This document shows, piece by piece, positions 1 through 11,698 of a stretch of 64,000 bases of DNA (position 1 is its first letter; the number at the start of each line of letters is the position of its first letter). Location: the NCBI RefSeq assembly GCF_039555335.1, contig NC_092642.1, forward strand, positions 21,359,812 through 21,423,811, written 5' to 3'. The DNA comes from Amphiura filiformis. Its lineage: Eukaryota > Echinodermata > Ophiuroidea > Amphilepidida > Amphiuridae. The notes beneath the pieces were generated by a model that saw nothing but the letters and a program-made list of their open reading frames with translations, made no database searches and was not told the origin of the DNA. Position numbers and translations under genes: made by a program.

Positions 1-61
1 TTGAATAATGGTCATTATTTTAGGGGTTAGTTACTCTTTGTGAGATGTTTACATAAACACA

Positions 62-290
62 TGTGACTTTAAAAGACCCCAATCAACTTGTCCATGAAAT
101 TATGCACAAATTCATTTACGTAACTTTATGTTCTATTGATTCTTGCCACAGCTCATTTTATTTCAAGATATATCAAAAAGCAATTGCTTTCAGTGAGGAG
201 GCAGTGACAAAATTGTACTTTCTGTTAAGAGGTTGCTAAATCAATAACTCGTGTGTTTTGTAATTTTGAAATGGTGAAACTTAATTGGGA
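62..290. repeat. dispersed repeat family A, copy 1
   Basis: This stretch is clearly similar to 5851-6000 continued at 6655-6745. Shared words include the segment around cattttatttcaag and the later segment around tcaataactcgtgtgttttg. The second copy is interrupted by about 650 bp containing a foldback element, so copy 1 looks like the uninterrupted form. No coding potential or terminal structure is visible, and the class of element is unknown. Confidence 0.6.
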
Positions 291-470
291 GGATAATGGT
301 TAACATTATTAGATTATAAACACGATATTAAATGTTCTATTTATTTTAGCATTCGATAAAATATTCTGTTTAAGATGATAAATTCCTTACATAATGATAT
401 GGCAAGGTGTGCATGTGGTAGGATCACATTGTTTTCCCTAAAATGAACGCAAAGGATAGTCGGACAATTC

Positions 471-1265
471 ATGGAGCCGTATGGCGGTTTGTTTGAGAGT
501 TTTAAGCTGAATTTATACTCGATCGCTTCTCACGCATGCTCAGTGTTTACTTATATTTACAGAGCGTCGAGCCGATCAATCGATTCAAAACGCTAAACGA
601 CGTCGCTTTTGCAAGGTGAAAAAATCTCAACTTCCCAGCGATATCGCTTGACACGTGAATGCGTCAACCAACTGGATCTATTATTTTGCTAATTAATTTA
701 CCTTTCTCTATTATTAACTTTTGGTGATGAATTAATTTAAAACAATAATTATTGACAGCAACTGATGTTTAAAAAAATGTATTTTGTGGTATTTAGAATA
801 TTCTAATAGACATCTGCAATCATGCGCTATCGCCGTGATAAGTATAAATGCAAAAGCAACGAGCGATGCACCGCAAAATTCGGCGATTGTCCACTGCTTT
901 CAAAAAGCATTTTTCATCGAAATTGCTCGGAGATCGAGTATAAATTCAGCTTTACGTCTATAGAAAAATATTCCGGAGGGGGTTTGCATATCCCCCTTCC
1001 TCACTTGATAAGGGTTAACACTTCAGGAAAATAAATCACTATAGAAAGCTATTGTATGCAAATTTAGCGTTCAACAAACTAAGACCAGGAAGCGAAATTA
1101 AACAATTATATGGAGCCGTTTGGCTGTTTGTTTAAGCGTTTTACGGCTACAGGAAATATTCCGGAGGGGGTTTGCATATTCCCCCCCCCCCCGTCCTTTC
1201 TCGCTTGATTAGGGTATTCAGGAGAATAAATCACCTATAGCTGTTGTATGCAAATTTAGCAACTT
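471..1265. repeat. dispersed repeat family B with internal tandem duplication
   Basis: A motif starting atggagccgt is followed by a similar gtttgttt stretch at 471 and again at about 1111. The segment 970-1080 (ttccggagggggtttgcata, then gtatgcaaatttagc) recurs at 1151-1260, where it gains a C-run. This indicates a duplicated non-coding element. The 70-codon open frame at 822-1034 lies inside the repeat and has no recognisable protein features. Confidence 0.5.
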
Positions 1266-2543
1266 GAATTTACCGATAAGAAAATATCATAATGAAGTAA
1301 TCGACAAAGATAGATAGCAAGAACTTATGCTTTGACGTTGTTTTGAATAAAATATTACAATAATCTGTGATTAATTCTATATATGAATGCTACATGTGCA
1401 TGCATTAGTAATATTGTGAGATCCATTCTATTTTTGTGCGCGTCATTTCACCATGATACCCCATTTCCATTCCTGTCCACGCCGAATCTTTAATATGAAA
1501 AGTACACCAATATGACTGAAGACAATACAGATCTTATAAGTTTGAAACTGGCTTTAACTCAACGTATAGGGAAACATTTCCACATGGGTATAAATTACAA
1601 GTTGTCCCGACGACCAGCTCCCAGAATGACTTTACTGGGACAAATGCGTGCAAAGCGTGCTAAAATTTGCAATTGTTTTACGAAAATTGGTCAAAATGTT
1701 GTTACATGACCAATACGATATTACATTTTGATGCGCTGAGATGTAAGTATTTTTTTTAAATATTTTTACGGCAAGTCCAGTGACCCTTTTGGAAGACGCC
1801 CCCCACCAAAAAAAAGGGTCGTGACTCACAGTTTGGGAACCGCTACCGGGTTCAAGCTTTCATGTATATTTACTTTAAAATCCGAAACACTTCTCATGAA
1901 CTTGAAAATGGACAGTGATCTGTGTATTCAAGAAACTCTATTGTTTGATGATAAAAGCACTATGCTTGATATTTAGAATAAAACCGTGGAATTGAGCTGT
2001 GTTCATAATATTGAATACCTAATGTTACTTACGGCAAATGATGATTTTCATAGGCGTATGATAAATCCCCCTCCCACCAATATTTTGCCAGGGGGGTGGT
2101 CCATACAATCACCCCCCCCCCCCCCCATGTTGACGCCTGTATGTGTGTTTCTAACAAAATTAACCTGATATATTTGGCTATTTCAGCCCCCAAAAGTGCC
2201 AAAAAAATTTCCACTTTGCACCATATTTAACCAGTTTAGCTTCAATATGCCAAATTTTTTCGCGCGCATTTGTACCATCAACTTATTCTGTCGCCAAAAA
2301 GCGTTAGATTCACTATACTTCAACAATTTTTTCCAACCCTATACACCCCACCCCATGTCAAAAAGAAATCTACGCCATTGATGATTTTACATGTTGACAC
2401 ACAAAAACTGAAGCCAATTCTTCCTGTCAAAAATGACCATTTCCTTTACCGAAGAGAACATAATAAAGATATGTATATATATAATTATGGCGGTTTTTTC
2501 CCATTCGTTTGTTTGTTGGTTTGTTGGTTTACATTAGAGTTCC
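1266..2543. other. intergenic; no gene recognised
   Basis: AT-rich sequence 3' of the first otopetrin copy. It contains a possible hAT-type element end (1750-1851) and a run of 15 C (2112-2126) next to a G/C-rich palindromic-looking stretch. Short open frames on both strands overlap each other and show no recognisable domain. Confidence 0.5.
1750..1851 (-). mobile_element. possible hAT-type transposon end
   Basis: On the minus strand the segment begins near 1845 with gcggttcccaaactgtgag followed by cacgacccttttttttgg. This resembles the widespread hAT-family terminal sequence (cagnggttcccaaact). Only one end is apparent, no matching inverted terminus or target-site duplication was found, and no transposase is present. 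It is most likely a fossil fragment. Confidence 0.35.
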
Positions 2544-4228
2544 TTAGGTATTATCTCCTTGACATGCGCGTAAAATGTTGAATGAGACAACTGCAGAATG
2601 AAAATGATAAATACCGCAGGTTGGCAAGAAAATAAGGAGCAATATCTTGGCTTGAAAACATCCAAAGCTTGCCACGAACTCAGGACATTCAAGCTCAATA
2701 TCAATGTCATTGTCTATCCATTTGTGTACAACGGCGTCGTATAACCAATTACTTATGTTAATGGCAACAAGATAAAGTAAAGTCAACTTTGATAAACGCG
2801 TAATTCTTTGCTTTGACCATACCAAGCTTTGTGCTGTCATTATAAATTGGGTCTGAGCCCATACCCAGACGTTGTTAAAATTCCAAAATATCAACATAAA
2901 AACAAATGTAATTGTTTCTTGATTATTGCGTACAACAAAAACGCCAATTATTGCGATAATTTTTAACAGATTGTACACAAAAACGACGGCAGATGTAGCT
3001 AACAAAAGATAATCACTACTTGAAAGTGTTTTTGCTGGCATAGTGACGTATGTACAGTTCTGTAGCTTGTACAAAGATGCAAGAAGCAACAGAAGCAGAG
3101 GTAGATAGAAGACAAATGGTATGACTATAATAAATACAATTTGGATGATATTTGATGAAACTTTTTACACTGTGGGGAACAGAGTGCCCCAGGCAACATA
3201 AGTAACGCCCATGATAACCGAAAGAACAACCACAAAATATGTTATACATTTATGTGTTCTTATAAATTGCAAGCATGACATGTGTCCAGTAATTGTTGTC
3301 CCGTGATCCGTGTTAATCAGTAAAGAACCATAGTCTTCAGTATGGTCATCGTTGTATTCTGCTAGGTTTTCCTCTATATCGATATCAGGGTCATATAATC
3401 ATGCGTATCTTCACTCATTGTATTCCATAAGGCTATCACACAACCTATTGATATTGTCAAGAATTCGGTGTAAAATGGATGAAGGAAACCTTCACTGATC
3501 ATGAGAGACAGATCTAGTGGATCGACGTCGTGAGAAACATTGACGGCTGAAGAGTTACTATTACAAGGAATTTCCCCAACTGTCGAAAATGGACTGATTG
3601 TAAAGTAAACCCACTCGCCTACCTGCAATCCAATGATTAGTGCTACAGTATAGTGAAATAATTTGCAACTCTTCAAAGCCGCTCCATGAAATATTCGAAG
3701 AAATAGGATGAAAACAATGTAGAACGCTACGAGACAACAACCATTGACGAGTTGAATCGTGTGTGTAGGATCTGGATGTTGTGTTGCTCTTTTCACTATT
3801 TGAGTTATTAGAAAGCCAATGTTACCGACACCGAACACGGTCAATTGAAATGGTGATGTATGACTTTGATCAGGACCGGATCTGAGATGGGCCTGAGAGT
3901 TTGACTGCCTTCTTGGTAATCTTACTGATCCTTCCAAAACTAGAGTTTTGAAGTGACATAACAGCCATAAACAAAGAAATGTTAGAGCCATGGCGTAAAG
4001 GCTACCCGCATTTTCAAATACGTCAAAGATATAATATTTGAACCGCGTAAATTCTTCCATGGAAGAAAATAGCAAAATTGCGAAAGGAATGGCAACACCA
4101 AAACTTCCAATATAAAAAGTGAGTATCAATGGCGTGAAAGACATGATATCACCTTTGATGCGTGAATTCCGCTGAACAGTTAACGGTTCCAATGCGGACA
4201 ACGTGTACACTGACGTATCGCTAGCCGT
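2544..4228 (-). pseudogene. otopetrin-like channel, disrupted copy
   Basis: This is the main exon of a multi-pass membrane protein paralogous to the gene at 8355-11698. Family hallmarks are visible in order: a TM pair, a PFQLTVFGVGNIGFL segment, KSCKLFHYTVALIIGLQVGEW, a PFYTEFLTISIGCVIALW helix (otopetrins usually have an E-F-S-L-I signature here), an acidic linker, LASLYKL, SSDYLLLATSAVVFVYN, LLYLVAINISNW, and a terminal FLPTCGIYHFHSAVVSFNIL. Otopetrins are proton-selective channels with 12 TM helices. The exon begins after a good acceptor (pyrimidine-rich tract then cag; first exon base 4228). The frame is lost near 3394 (one base missing or two extra after HDY) and an in-frame TAA lies at 3165-3167 inside the seventh-helix to eighth-helix region. 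Homology with the paralogue continues on both sides of each lesion. A pseudogene is the simplest reading; two sequencing errors are the alternative. Confidence 0.72.
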
Positions 4229-4632
4229 CTGTAATGACAAATATAACAATTATCAGTTCAAACTTCACTTTTTTTAAGTATTAAGAAACACTAAACTTTT
4301 TTAAATAATGACATAATTTATTACAAATGTGCAGACAGGAAAAAATAAAACACACCGACTAGTTTTGCTTTTTCCAACAAAATGTCTTTCAGACAAAGAA
4401 CGGAAATGCGCGGAATTTATGGAGCGTAGTAAAATAAAATCTTTAATAAAAAATCAAAATGGAGTCATATACATTGTATACTATACATATTGATAGTACC
4501 AAAACGAACATTGTGTTTAGTTTAAAAATGCAGGGGTTTACTTTGCACCCAATAGTTCCCAATTTACTCTTTAGTATAATGTGTTACAAAAATACCTCAG
4601 AAAGAAAGAAAAATAAATGATTTATAACTTAC

Positions 4633-4650
4633 CATGTGATCAACATACAT
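4633..4650 (-). other. candidate short first coding exon for the disrupted otopetrin copy
   Basis: A strong donor (catg then gtaagtt; GT at 4632-4631 on the minus strand) follows a short frame encoding MYVDHM. It would join in phase 0 to the acceptor at 4228 across a 404-bp intron (4229-4632), matching the phase-0 join in the neighbouring paralogue. The peptide does not resemble the paralogue's first exon. The assignment is therefore weak and the true 5' exon could lie elsewhere. Confidence 0.3.
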
Positions 4651-5850
4651 GTATCTTCTGTTTAAAACTCGATGCGCCGATATATTTAATGAACATTGTG
4701 TATTGTCTACATAATTATTCGCAGGTTTGCCGATAATTGAAATTCAAACTTCCTGTTCTAAGACTTGCTATGACTGGTATCATAGGTAAATGTCAAAGAT
4801 ACATGTGAATTTAATGAACTAATAATACTGGTTTGTCATACCAGACCAATAAAATATAGAAATGACTAATCACAGTGTGTTTTATTTTACCTTTTTATCA
4901 TAATGGTAAATATAGATACTGGGTAGTCCCCTAACCGGGGGTTAAACACAGTAACACTAAATATATGAAGCAATCACAGACAATTTCAAGGTCACTCTTA
5001 AAGTGGTAAGTTTTTCCTTTATTTTGCAAAGTTCTTTGTTTAAAAATAAAAACTCCCTATAGGATTCAGTGGCGTGCCGGGATCACCGAGCCGGGGGCAG
5101 GGAAGGGGGACAAAATGATCAAAATTAAACGACCCGCTGACCCCTACTAAAACGACTGGGATAAGTACAAGAAGCCCACGATTTTCAAGGACACTTGTGG
5201 CCTTAAACCGGGCCAAAGGAAAAGAAGATTTGATATAAAATGATATAAATTATGTAAATGGATGAGACAACTTTATTTTAATTTTAGGGGCTTCAGTATC
5301 AATCAAACACGCTTAAAACAAATGTTGTTGTTGTTGTTGTTGTTGTTGTATTTTTATCAACTATGCAATTATTGAAAAATAAATTGTTTCTGGGTTTCAA
5401 GCGGATTCTAGATTTTGTAATAAAGAGTTTCCGTACTGTTTTCCTGAGCCTTTTTATTTAAAAATCGCTTGCCCCCCCCCCCTCGGCTGGCCAAAATTGC
5501 TTGCCCTCCCTTTGGCTCGCCAAAATTCCTTGTCCCCCCCCGTTTTTCCCATCCCCACGGCTCATAATTATTGCACAGCACCTAACCTCCAAAAACCCCA
5601 AACGCCAACCAAAATGACAGTTCAGTGCCTCCCCCGGGCATTTGCACAGTTTCTATATGCTGCGTGCGGGTGGGCATTAGGAGCACAATTCATTGTTTTG
5701 CATTGTTCTACTCTATCAGCACAGAATGGAATTCCCAAATGGGGATTTCCCAAATATTAACCTATCATTGTACCAAGCACTTCCTTGTCCTACTATTATA
5801 TTTTCATTTTCTCACAAAATAATCATATAATTATATTGAAACATACTGTA
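4651..5850. other. intergenic; no gene recognised
   Basis: This stretch holds a GC-rich fragment near 5062-5110 with the phrase cagtggcgtgccgggatc, resembling widespread invertebrate interspersed repeats. It also has a trinucleotide tract and C-rich homopolymers near 5471-5540. Open frames around 5497-5822 are compositional and have no recognisable domain. Confidence 0.45.
5323..5349. repeat. (TGT)n microsatellite
   Basis: Nine uninterrupted copies of a TGT trinucleotide. Confidence 0.95.
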
Positions 5851-6745
5851 CACATGACTTTAAAAGAATCCAACTTGGTTGATGAAATTATGTACACTTA
5901 ATTCATTTACGTAACTTAATGTTTTATCGATTCTCGCCTCCGCTCATTTTATTTCAAGTTATTTCATGAAACAATTGCGTTCAATGAGCCTTTGAAGTAT
6001 TTACACCCCTCGATAAATTTGTGTCTATTTTTCATTTTTCTCAAAAATAATAACACAGTGGTAACAAAAAGTTGCATATATTATAGGGCAAGGAATCAAT
6101 TACTACACTGGAATTTCAGTGACCCAAGACAAGCGGTTCGTTATTTATGATAAGAAATAAGGTACTGCTTGGATGTACCTCAATTCCTATCATATATACT
6201 GAACCGCTTGTCTTGAGTCACAGAAATTTCAGTGTAGTAATTGGATTCCTGGTCCCAATAATATCCATAACTTTTGTTACCAGTGTGTTATTATTTTTTG
6301 AGAAAAATTCAAAAATAGTCACAAATTTACCAAAGGGGTGTAATACCCCCTTAATGTACGATTTCCTTCAATGTTAAATTTGTTATTCTATACTCAAAAT
6401 GCTGAAATAATACTAGTAATAATTGTTGGGAAGGGTTTCTGCCCATTTTGAGCTGAAATAACAAGGTAAAGTGAAAGAAACCCTACTGGTTATTTTGGCC
6501 GTTTGGTAAAGTCATAATCATGAATTATGACTTTATGTCGAACTCTGATGACCTACAAACACAACAAATTTGGCTGATTCCATTTAGGTGCAAGTTGGGA
6601 CATGTGTAAACATTACTAATATGCTAAAAAATCATACATTATGGCTTTAAAAAGGAGGGATTCACCAAATTGTACTATCTGTACATGAATCAATAGCTCA
6701 TGTGTTTTGTCAATGTGAAATGGTAAAACCTATTTGTTTTATTGA
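5851..6745. repeat. dispersed repeat family A, copy 2 (interrupted)
   Basis: The left part (5851-6000) matches 62-200 and the right part (6655-6745) matches 205-290. The roughly 650 bp between them includes the foldback element at 5997-6346. The match to copy 1 on both sides indicates insertion into a pre-existing repeat. Confidence 0.6.
5997..6346. mobile_element. foldback/MITE-like element of about 350 bp
   Basis: The two halves are imperfect inverted repeats of about 140 bp. The left end reads gtatttacacccct and the right end reads aggggtgtaatac. Inside the arms, ccaagacaagcggttc is mirrored by gaaccgcttgtcttg. There is no open frame for a transposase, as expected for a non-autonomous element. 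No clear target-site duplication is seen. Confidence 0.7.
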
Positions 6746-6909
6746 AAACTGAATTGCTGTTAAGAAATAATCATGAATGAAAACTGTTTTAACAACTGAA
6801 TCTTTAGGCATATACTAGGAAATTGATCAACATTCATAAGTAAACCAATTTGATCATAAAATGTCATGTATATTCGATAAAGTAATGGAAAAAGTAATTG
6901 CTCTGTGAA

Positions 6910-7430
6910 TGTCAAATCAATTTGTAAGCGCTCTTTGGCAAAGTCATAGTTCATTGAATTTACAACCGTATGACAAAACAGGCGAAAATAGTAACTTTTT
7001 GCACAAGATTTTCAATTTAAATAGAATTGGTCATTGTTCATTGAAATGGAGCTAGTATGGACAATATAAGTGTGCTCTTTCATTTAATTCATTAAAAATA
7101 TTGTGCTTGAATAGGCCGTTTTCAATAGATTTTTCACATTCGCTTTGCTATAAACACTGAATTGCGTCATCTGTTGACGGGATGAAAAAAGTGTTTTAGC
7201 GGGAAGTTTTAGCTTTCGTTTGATATAAAAACTTTTCTGATTGAATGAAGGGAACATTCGGGGTTTTGACAAAAACCAATCACAGATGCCGTATTTTACA
7301 CTTACGATGCTATGCACTCCACCGTGTAGTATAACCACAGACTGTGTATAGGCTAGACTCGCTGTGCTTGGAATTATCTGTGTATTCAGGTGTACCGAGG
7401 TGGAAACTCTGCGTAGATGCATTTATAAGA
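6910..7430 (+). repeat. dispersed repeat family C, copy 1
   Basis: Related sequence occurs at 16655-16920 (reverse), 17085-17665 (direct) and 18600-18750 (reverse). Shared words include gtaagcgctcttt, ccgtatgacaaaacaggcg and gggttttgacaaaaaccaat. The overlapping open frame on the minus strand (7084-7422) follows the repeat and is not conserved as protein between copies, so it is not called as a gene. Confidence 0.7.
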
Positions 7431-7650
7431 GAATCATGTTGTAGCCAAACCTTCTCATATGAAATTTATATCCCAGCGTCGACTGCTCGCGTACGCTTGT
7501 TAATCACGGTTTCTGATTCGACAGCCTACTCGCGCAACCATATATATAGTACGTTACCTTCATTCATTCGTACAAATTTTATTCAAAAACGGATGTCAGC
7601 ATCAACATTAAGTTATTATTCCTCTGAACCATCTACAAATGACAACAATA

Positions 7651-8185
7651 TAAACTGAGCTCAAAAAGAAACTTATAATTTTTCACAAGGTCATATCTTG
7701 AAATCCTGTCCATCAAATTGAACCAAAATTACACACAGATTTACTTCAATACTCTACTCTTAACACATGTCAGTGACCAAGCAGTTATCCAACTGACACA
7801 ACAGCAAAATGCACTGACATGGGACAGCTTCCTGGACCACATTCACAGCCCAGCCATGTTTCATGAAAAAAGTGTATGAAAAGCAGAAAGCAGCACCGTT
7901 TTATCATCTGTGCAAGGATCTTGTGTGCATTCTCACAGATTTTTTGTCCTGGGTGCCAAATGTTGGGCTGTGAAAGTGAAGGAAGTCCAGGAAGTTGTCC
8001 CATGACAGTGCATTTTGCTGTTGTGTCAGTTCGACAACTGCTTGGTTACTGACATGTGTTTTGAGTAGAGTATTAAGGTAATCCTGTGTGTAATTTTGGT
8101 TCATTTTGATTGACAGTATTTTAAGATATGACCTAGTGATTCACAAGTTGTAAAAAAATATAAGTTTCTTTTTGAGCTCAGTTTA
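7651..8185. mobile_element. 535-bp foldback element with perfect outer termini
   Basis: The left end taaactgagctcaaaaagaa is mirrored exactly at the right end, which finishes gagctcagttta. Similarity between the arms extends far inward: acatgtcagtgaccaagcag on the left matches the complement of ctgcttggttactgacatgt on the right. The whole element is therefore nearly palindromic around about 7910. It has no transposase. Small open frames at 7785-8104 are products of the palindrome. Confidence 0.75.
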
Positions 8186-8354
8186 CATACAAATAAATGA
8201 AGAAACAAGATCAAATAATAAAATTACTATCAAACAGAAAATAATAGCGACAAAAGCAAAATATTAAAGTATTGTACACAATCGAGACACTTTTATGGAA
8301 CAAAATGTATTTTTGAATGTCAGACTGCTTAAGAACCGAATTGTCCGACAGTTA

Positions 8355-11300
8355 CTAGGAATGTCTGTTCCTTTGTAACACGTTATATACTACAATTGCG
8401 GAATGGAAGCTATAAATGTCACAAATAGGTAGAAAAGTGAGCAAAATCATCTTGGCATGTAATTCTCCAAACATAGAAATCAATTCTGGGGAATCATTAT
8501 GGAAATCCGCTTCATCATTTTCCAACCATTTATGGCCGATCGAAACGCAAAACCAAATTCCTATATTAACTGCAACAAGATAATGAACGTAAATTTTGTA
8601 AATTTGTCCATCTTCTGGTAAGCAGACGTAAAAATATATTGGGCTGTCAAAATCAGCTGTGTTTGCCCCCAAACGTGGATGATACTTCCAATCCAATACA
8701 CGATTTGAAATATTACTTCTAATGTTGTTGCATTTTGTCCAGCGTGAATTAGACGACCAAATTGAGCGATGACTCTGACAATGTTATAAACGAAAAGTGC
8801 AGATGATGTAAATAAAAGTAGATAGTCACTACTACTAAATGGCTTTATCCTTGTGATGTTAATGTTATTTTTGTTTAATTTGTAGAGTGACACAAGTATC
8901 AATAATATCAAAGGTCCAAAAACAGTGCTATTAATAATATCCCATAACAATCTAAGGGGTGTATTTTTCTGTTTGATAATCGGTACAGGCGATAATAGAT
9001 CGAAGTGATCGACGGCATATGAAGTGACATACAAAAACGCAAGGAAATTTGAGAGAATAATAATGATAGTAGTTTGACGGTGTTCAAATTTATCAGTTTT
9101 TGGCTCCTGTTGGACGCTGGAGTTCGTAGAAGACAAAGAATCCTCGTCATTATGAAGCAAAGTGTCAGAATCTTCCAAGTGATCTCCGTCGTCCAAGTCA
9201 TCACCAATGGTTGTTGCAGGCGCGTTGTTGCCGTCATTTGGTTCATATTCAAGTTGGTACTTTGACTCGTGTCGCATTGTATTCCACAGCCCCAGTAAGC
9301 AAGCAGCCGATATGGAAAGAAACTCGACAAAAAATGGCTGCAAGAAACTTTGGACAATTTCAAGCCCCGTTTCAAAATTGATATGATCGTGATGAGAGAC
9401 GTTGTGTGTTGCGTTTTTTGCTCCTGAGAGACTCCACAATGGACACATCGTTACAGATACCCATATACATACTTCTGCTCCAAGCATTACTGCGATATAG
9501 TAATGGAACAGTTTGCAATTTTTCAACACAACTGCATGATAATTTTTAAGGAAGATTATAAACAATAGACAGCATAAAAGTGTGATAGTACTTTGCACGA
9601 TTTGGATCTTGTCGATGTGTTTTTCAGACGCGACTTTTACAAGTTCGCTGACTAGATACAAAATGCTTCCAATACCAAATGCTACGATTTGAAACGATGA
9701 AGAATGACTATGATGGGCGCGATTTCTGACGCCATTCTCGTCCGTATATAGGACCAACTGCACATGCGCATTTTTCCATCGGCGGACTGGTATCGCGATG
9801 TAGCCAGTATGAATCAGGTGTTTGTACCTCAAGATAAACCAAAGACAAAGAATTATGAGGCATAATGTGTATAGACTTCCAAAACATTGAGCGACTATAT
9901 TCAGATATGGTTTAGAACTTTGTAACTCCACTTCTGGTGGAATTGCGAATAAAGTCAATGCCATAGCAGTGCCGCAACTGCCCAGAAAGAACGCGAGGAT
10001 GAAGGCCGAGTAGTAGTTGCCATGGTTCCTGAACGGTTTGCCATCTGTGGTTGCCTGAAAAATGTTAACGTGACAAACCATCAAAATACGAAGGGAAAAC
10101 ACAGCGTACATTCGCCTCACACACACCCACCCACCACACCCACCCCATTCCATACGAGGACATGCAAAGTAAACACACTATCCAATCGAGGACACACCAG
10201 TGAATCGACATGCCGTGGACATGTACACATACACCACTCACCCCGCACCACCACCTTATCTTTATGGGGGACCAAGTGTGTGTAGGTGTGTAAACCTTGT
10301 GGGGTGTCATTTTGACATTCCCTCTTGACACTCTATGTCAATCATTTTGAAATGTCCTATTGGCTGTTCGCCTAGTGTATATAAGGCGCATCATAATGTT
10401 TGTTTGCTCTGATGATGGCACTCGCCAGAGTTCCGAAAGTTCAGCCCTCTGAAAAGGAATTATCTAGGGACAGATCAAACCTTACTCAAACATTGTGGGG
10501 ATTACAAGTTCTGTACTATAGCTTACTATCTCTCTGAGATCAAAATGTCCCCACAAGGCTCAGGTCCCAATAAGGCATACCCTGTGAGAGACTTGCTCCT
10601 AAGGAGGTGGGCTTCACACGCGGTATACCCAATAGGTCATTTTAAAGCATTTAGTTTATGGGAATGTGGCCTTTGTCCCCACAAGCTAAACACTGCCCCG
10701 TAGGGATAAAAGCTGCTGATCCTGTAAATTACATAGAACAATGTTGTCATCACCATGAACCATACACTGGTGGTACAAATGTCACATGAACAACTAGGTC
10801 ATAAAGATATCAACTTCACTGGCTAAGGGCTGTGCTCTGTGAGCACAATGTCTGGTTTAAATTAAAAATATATATAAATAGCGCCCTCAATTTGCTCACA
10901 AATACCACAAAAAGCAGAAAAAGATGAATAATTTGATATAGAAACGAAAATCTATGTTAAAAATTGCTACAAATAAATGTGTATTCAATTTATTACTAGT
11001 GTGCTAGCTGTTGGTATTATTCAGGTCTATATTTGAACATTATAATAATATTTTGTTAAAACAAAATGATCACATCAAACAGCCGTGAAGAGAGGGTGTG
11101 CTCTAAATAGCGTTTAACATCATTTCCGTCATCCTGTACCTATCGACAGACTGTGGACAGTCCCCTTTTAGGTATGTGTCCACAGTTGGAGGTGTGTTAC
11201 CACCACAAATATGCAGTGGCGTAGCTGCCGGGGGGGCAGGGGGCAATTCCCCCGGCAAAAATTGCCTATTTGGGCCCCGCCCCCTAGTGCAAGGAAAAAA

Positions 11301-11698
11301 AAGTAAAAAGATGGGAGATAGAGGAGAGAGAGGAGGAGAGAGGAGGGGCAGAGAGATGGGGAATCCATACGATATGCAATACCATACGATTATCATCAAT
11401 AAGCCTAGCAAAAATTGTCTATTTGCTCCCCCCCCACACACACACACATTTTTGTTTGGTGGATTTGACCCCCGGCCCATACAGGCTTGCCAGCCTGGAA
11501 AAAAATCCCAGCTATGCCGCTGCAAATATGGCCTAGTTTGGCAGCGAACACCTACCCTCCTCCACACACATATTAACACAGTTTTCAACCAATTCTAATG
11601 GTGATTATACTTACTGGGTTGTTGCAAGCCATTCTGCTGGCTTGGTCTTCACCCGGAGGGTCATCAGTGTGAATTTCAAAGTCAACGATTGTGGACAT
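8355..11698 (-). CDS. otopetrin-like proton channel (two exons, one frameshift)
   Basis: Exons are 11698-11615 and 10054-8355, joined in phase 0 (donor gtaagt, acceptor tttttcag). The product is about 594 residues if one missing base near 8582/8583 is restored. Predicted TM helices lie at about residues 42-65, 80-104, 148-169, 178-202, 209-231, 262-285, then an acidic cytosolic-type linker (about 295-345), then 356-378, 397-419, 438-458, 474-499 and two more. Family features are FGIGSILYLVSELVK, KLFHYYIAVMLGAEVCIW, FFVEFLSISAACLLGLW, WGQTQLILTAQ, YLVAVNIGIWF and FHSAIVVYN near the C terminus. Otopetrins are 12-TM proton-selective channels of the plasma membrane. N-glycosylation-type sites (NATH, NVSH) sit in the loop before helix 6 and are paralleled in the neighbouring paralogue. 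The frameshift falls between TFI and YLVAVNIG, in a short T-run on the coding strand. A sequencing error is plausible and pseudogenisation is possible. Confidence 0.85.
10055..11614 (-). other. intron of the otopetrin-like gene
   Basis: This GT-AG intron is 1560 bp. It includes CA/CCA-rich low complexity near 10110-10250, a region near 10390-10450 with a TATA-like tgtatataagg and a ctgatgatggcactcgcc motif of unknown meaning, and a TIR element at 11213-11523. Nothing else is recognisable, and the open frames here are compositional. Confidence 0.6.
11213..11523. mobile_element. 311-bp MITE with 6-bp target-site duplication
   Basis: Terminal inverted repeats are gcagtggcgtagc on the left and gctatgccgctgc on the right (two mismatches when folded). 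They are flanked on both sides by the direct repeat AAATAT (11207-11212 and 11524-11529). The interior is purine-rich and lacks a transposase. The cagtggcgtagc terminus resembles widespread invertebrate interspersed repeats. The element sits inside an intron. Confidence 0.75.
11615..11698 (-). other. first coding exon of the otopetrin-like gene
   Basis: The exon has 84 bases and 28 codons, starting MSTIVDFEIH and ending MACNNP. An in-frame stop lies upstream of the ATG, so this Met is the first available in the frame. The exon ends at a consensus donor (A then gtaagt, GT at 11614-11613), leaving phase 0. This matches the phase-0 acceptor at 10054. Confidence 0.75.

Noticed and set aside
10390-10460. 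ctgatgatggcactcgcc followed by cgaaag, considered as a hammerhead ribozyme core
   Set aside because: The spacing between ctgatga and gaaa does not give a convincing stem II, and no stem I/III partners were found.
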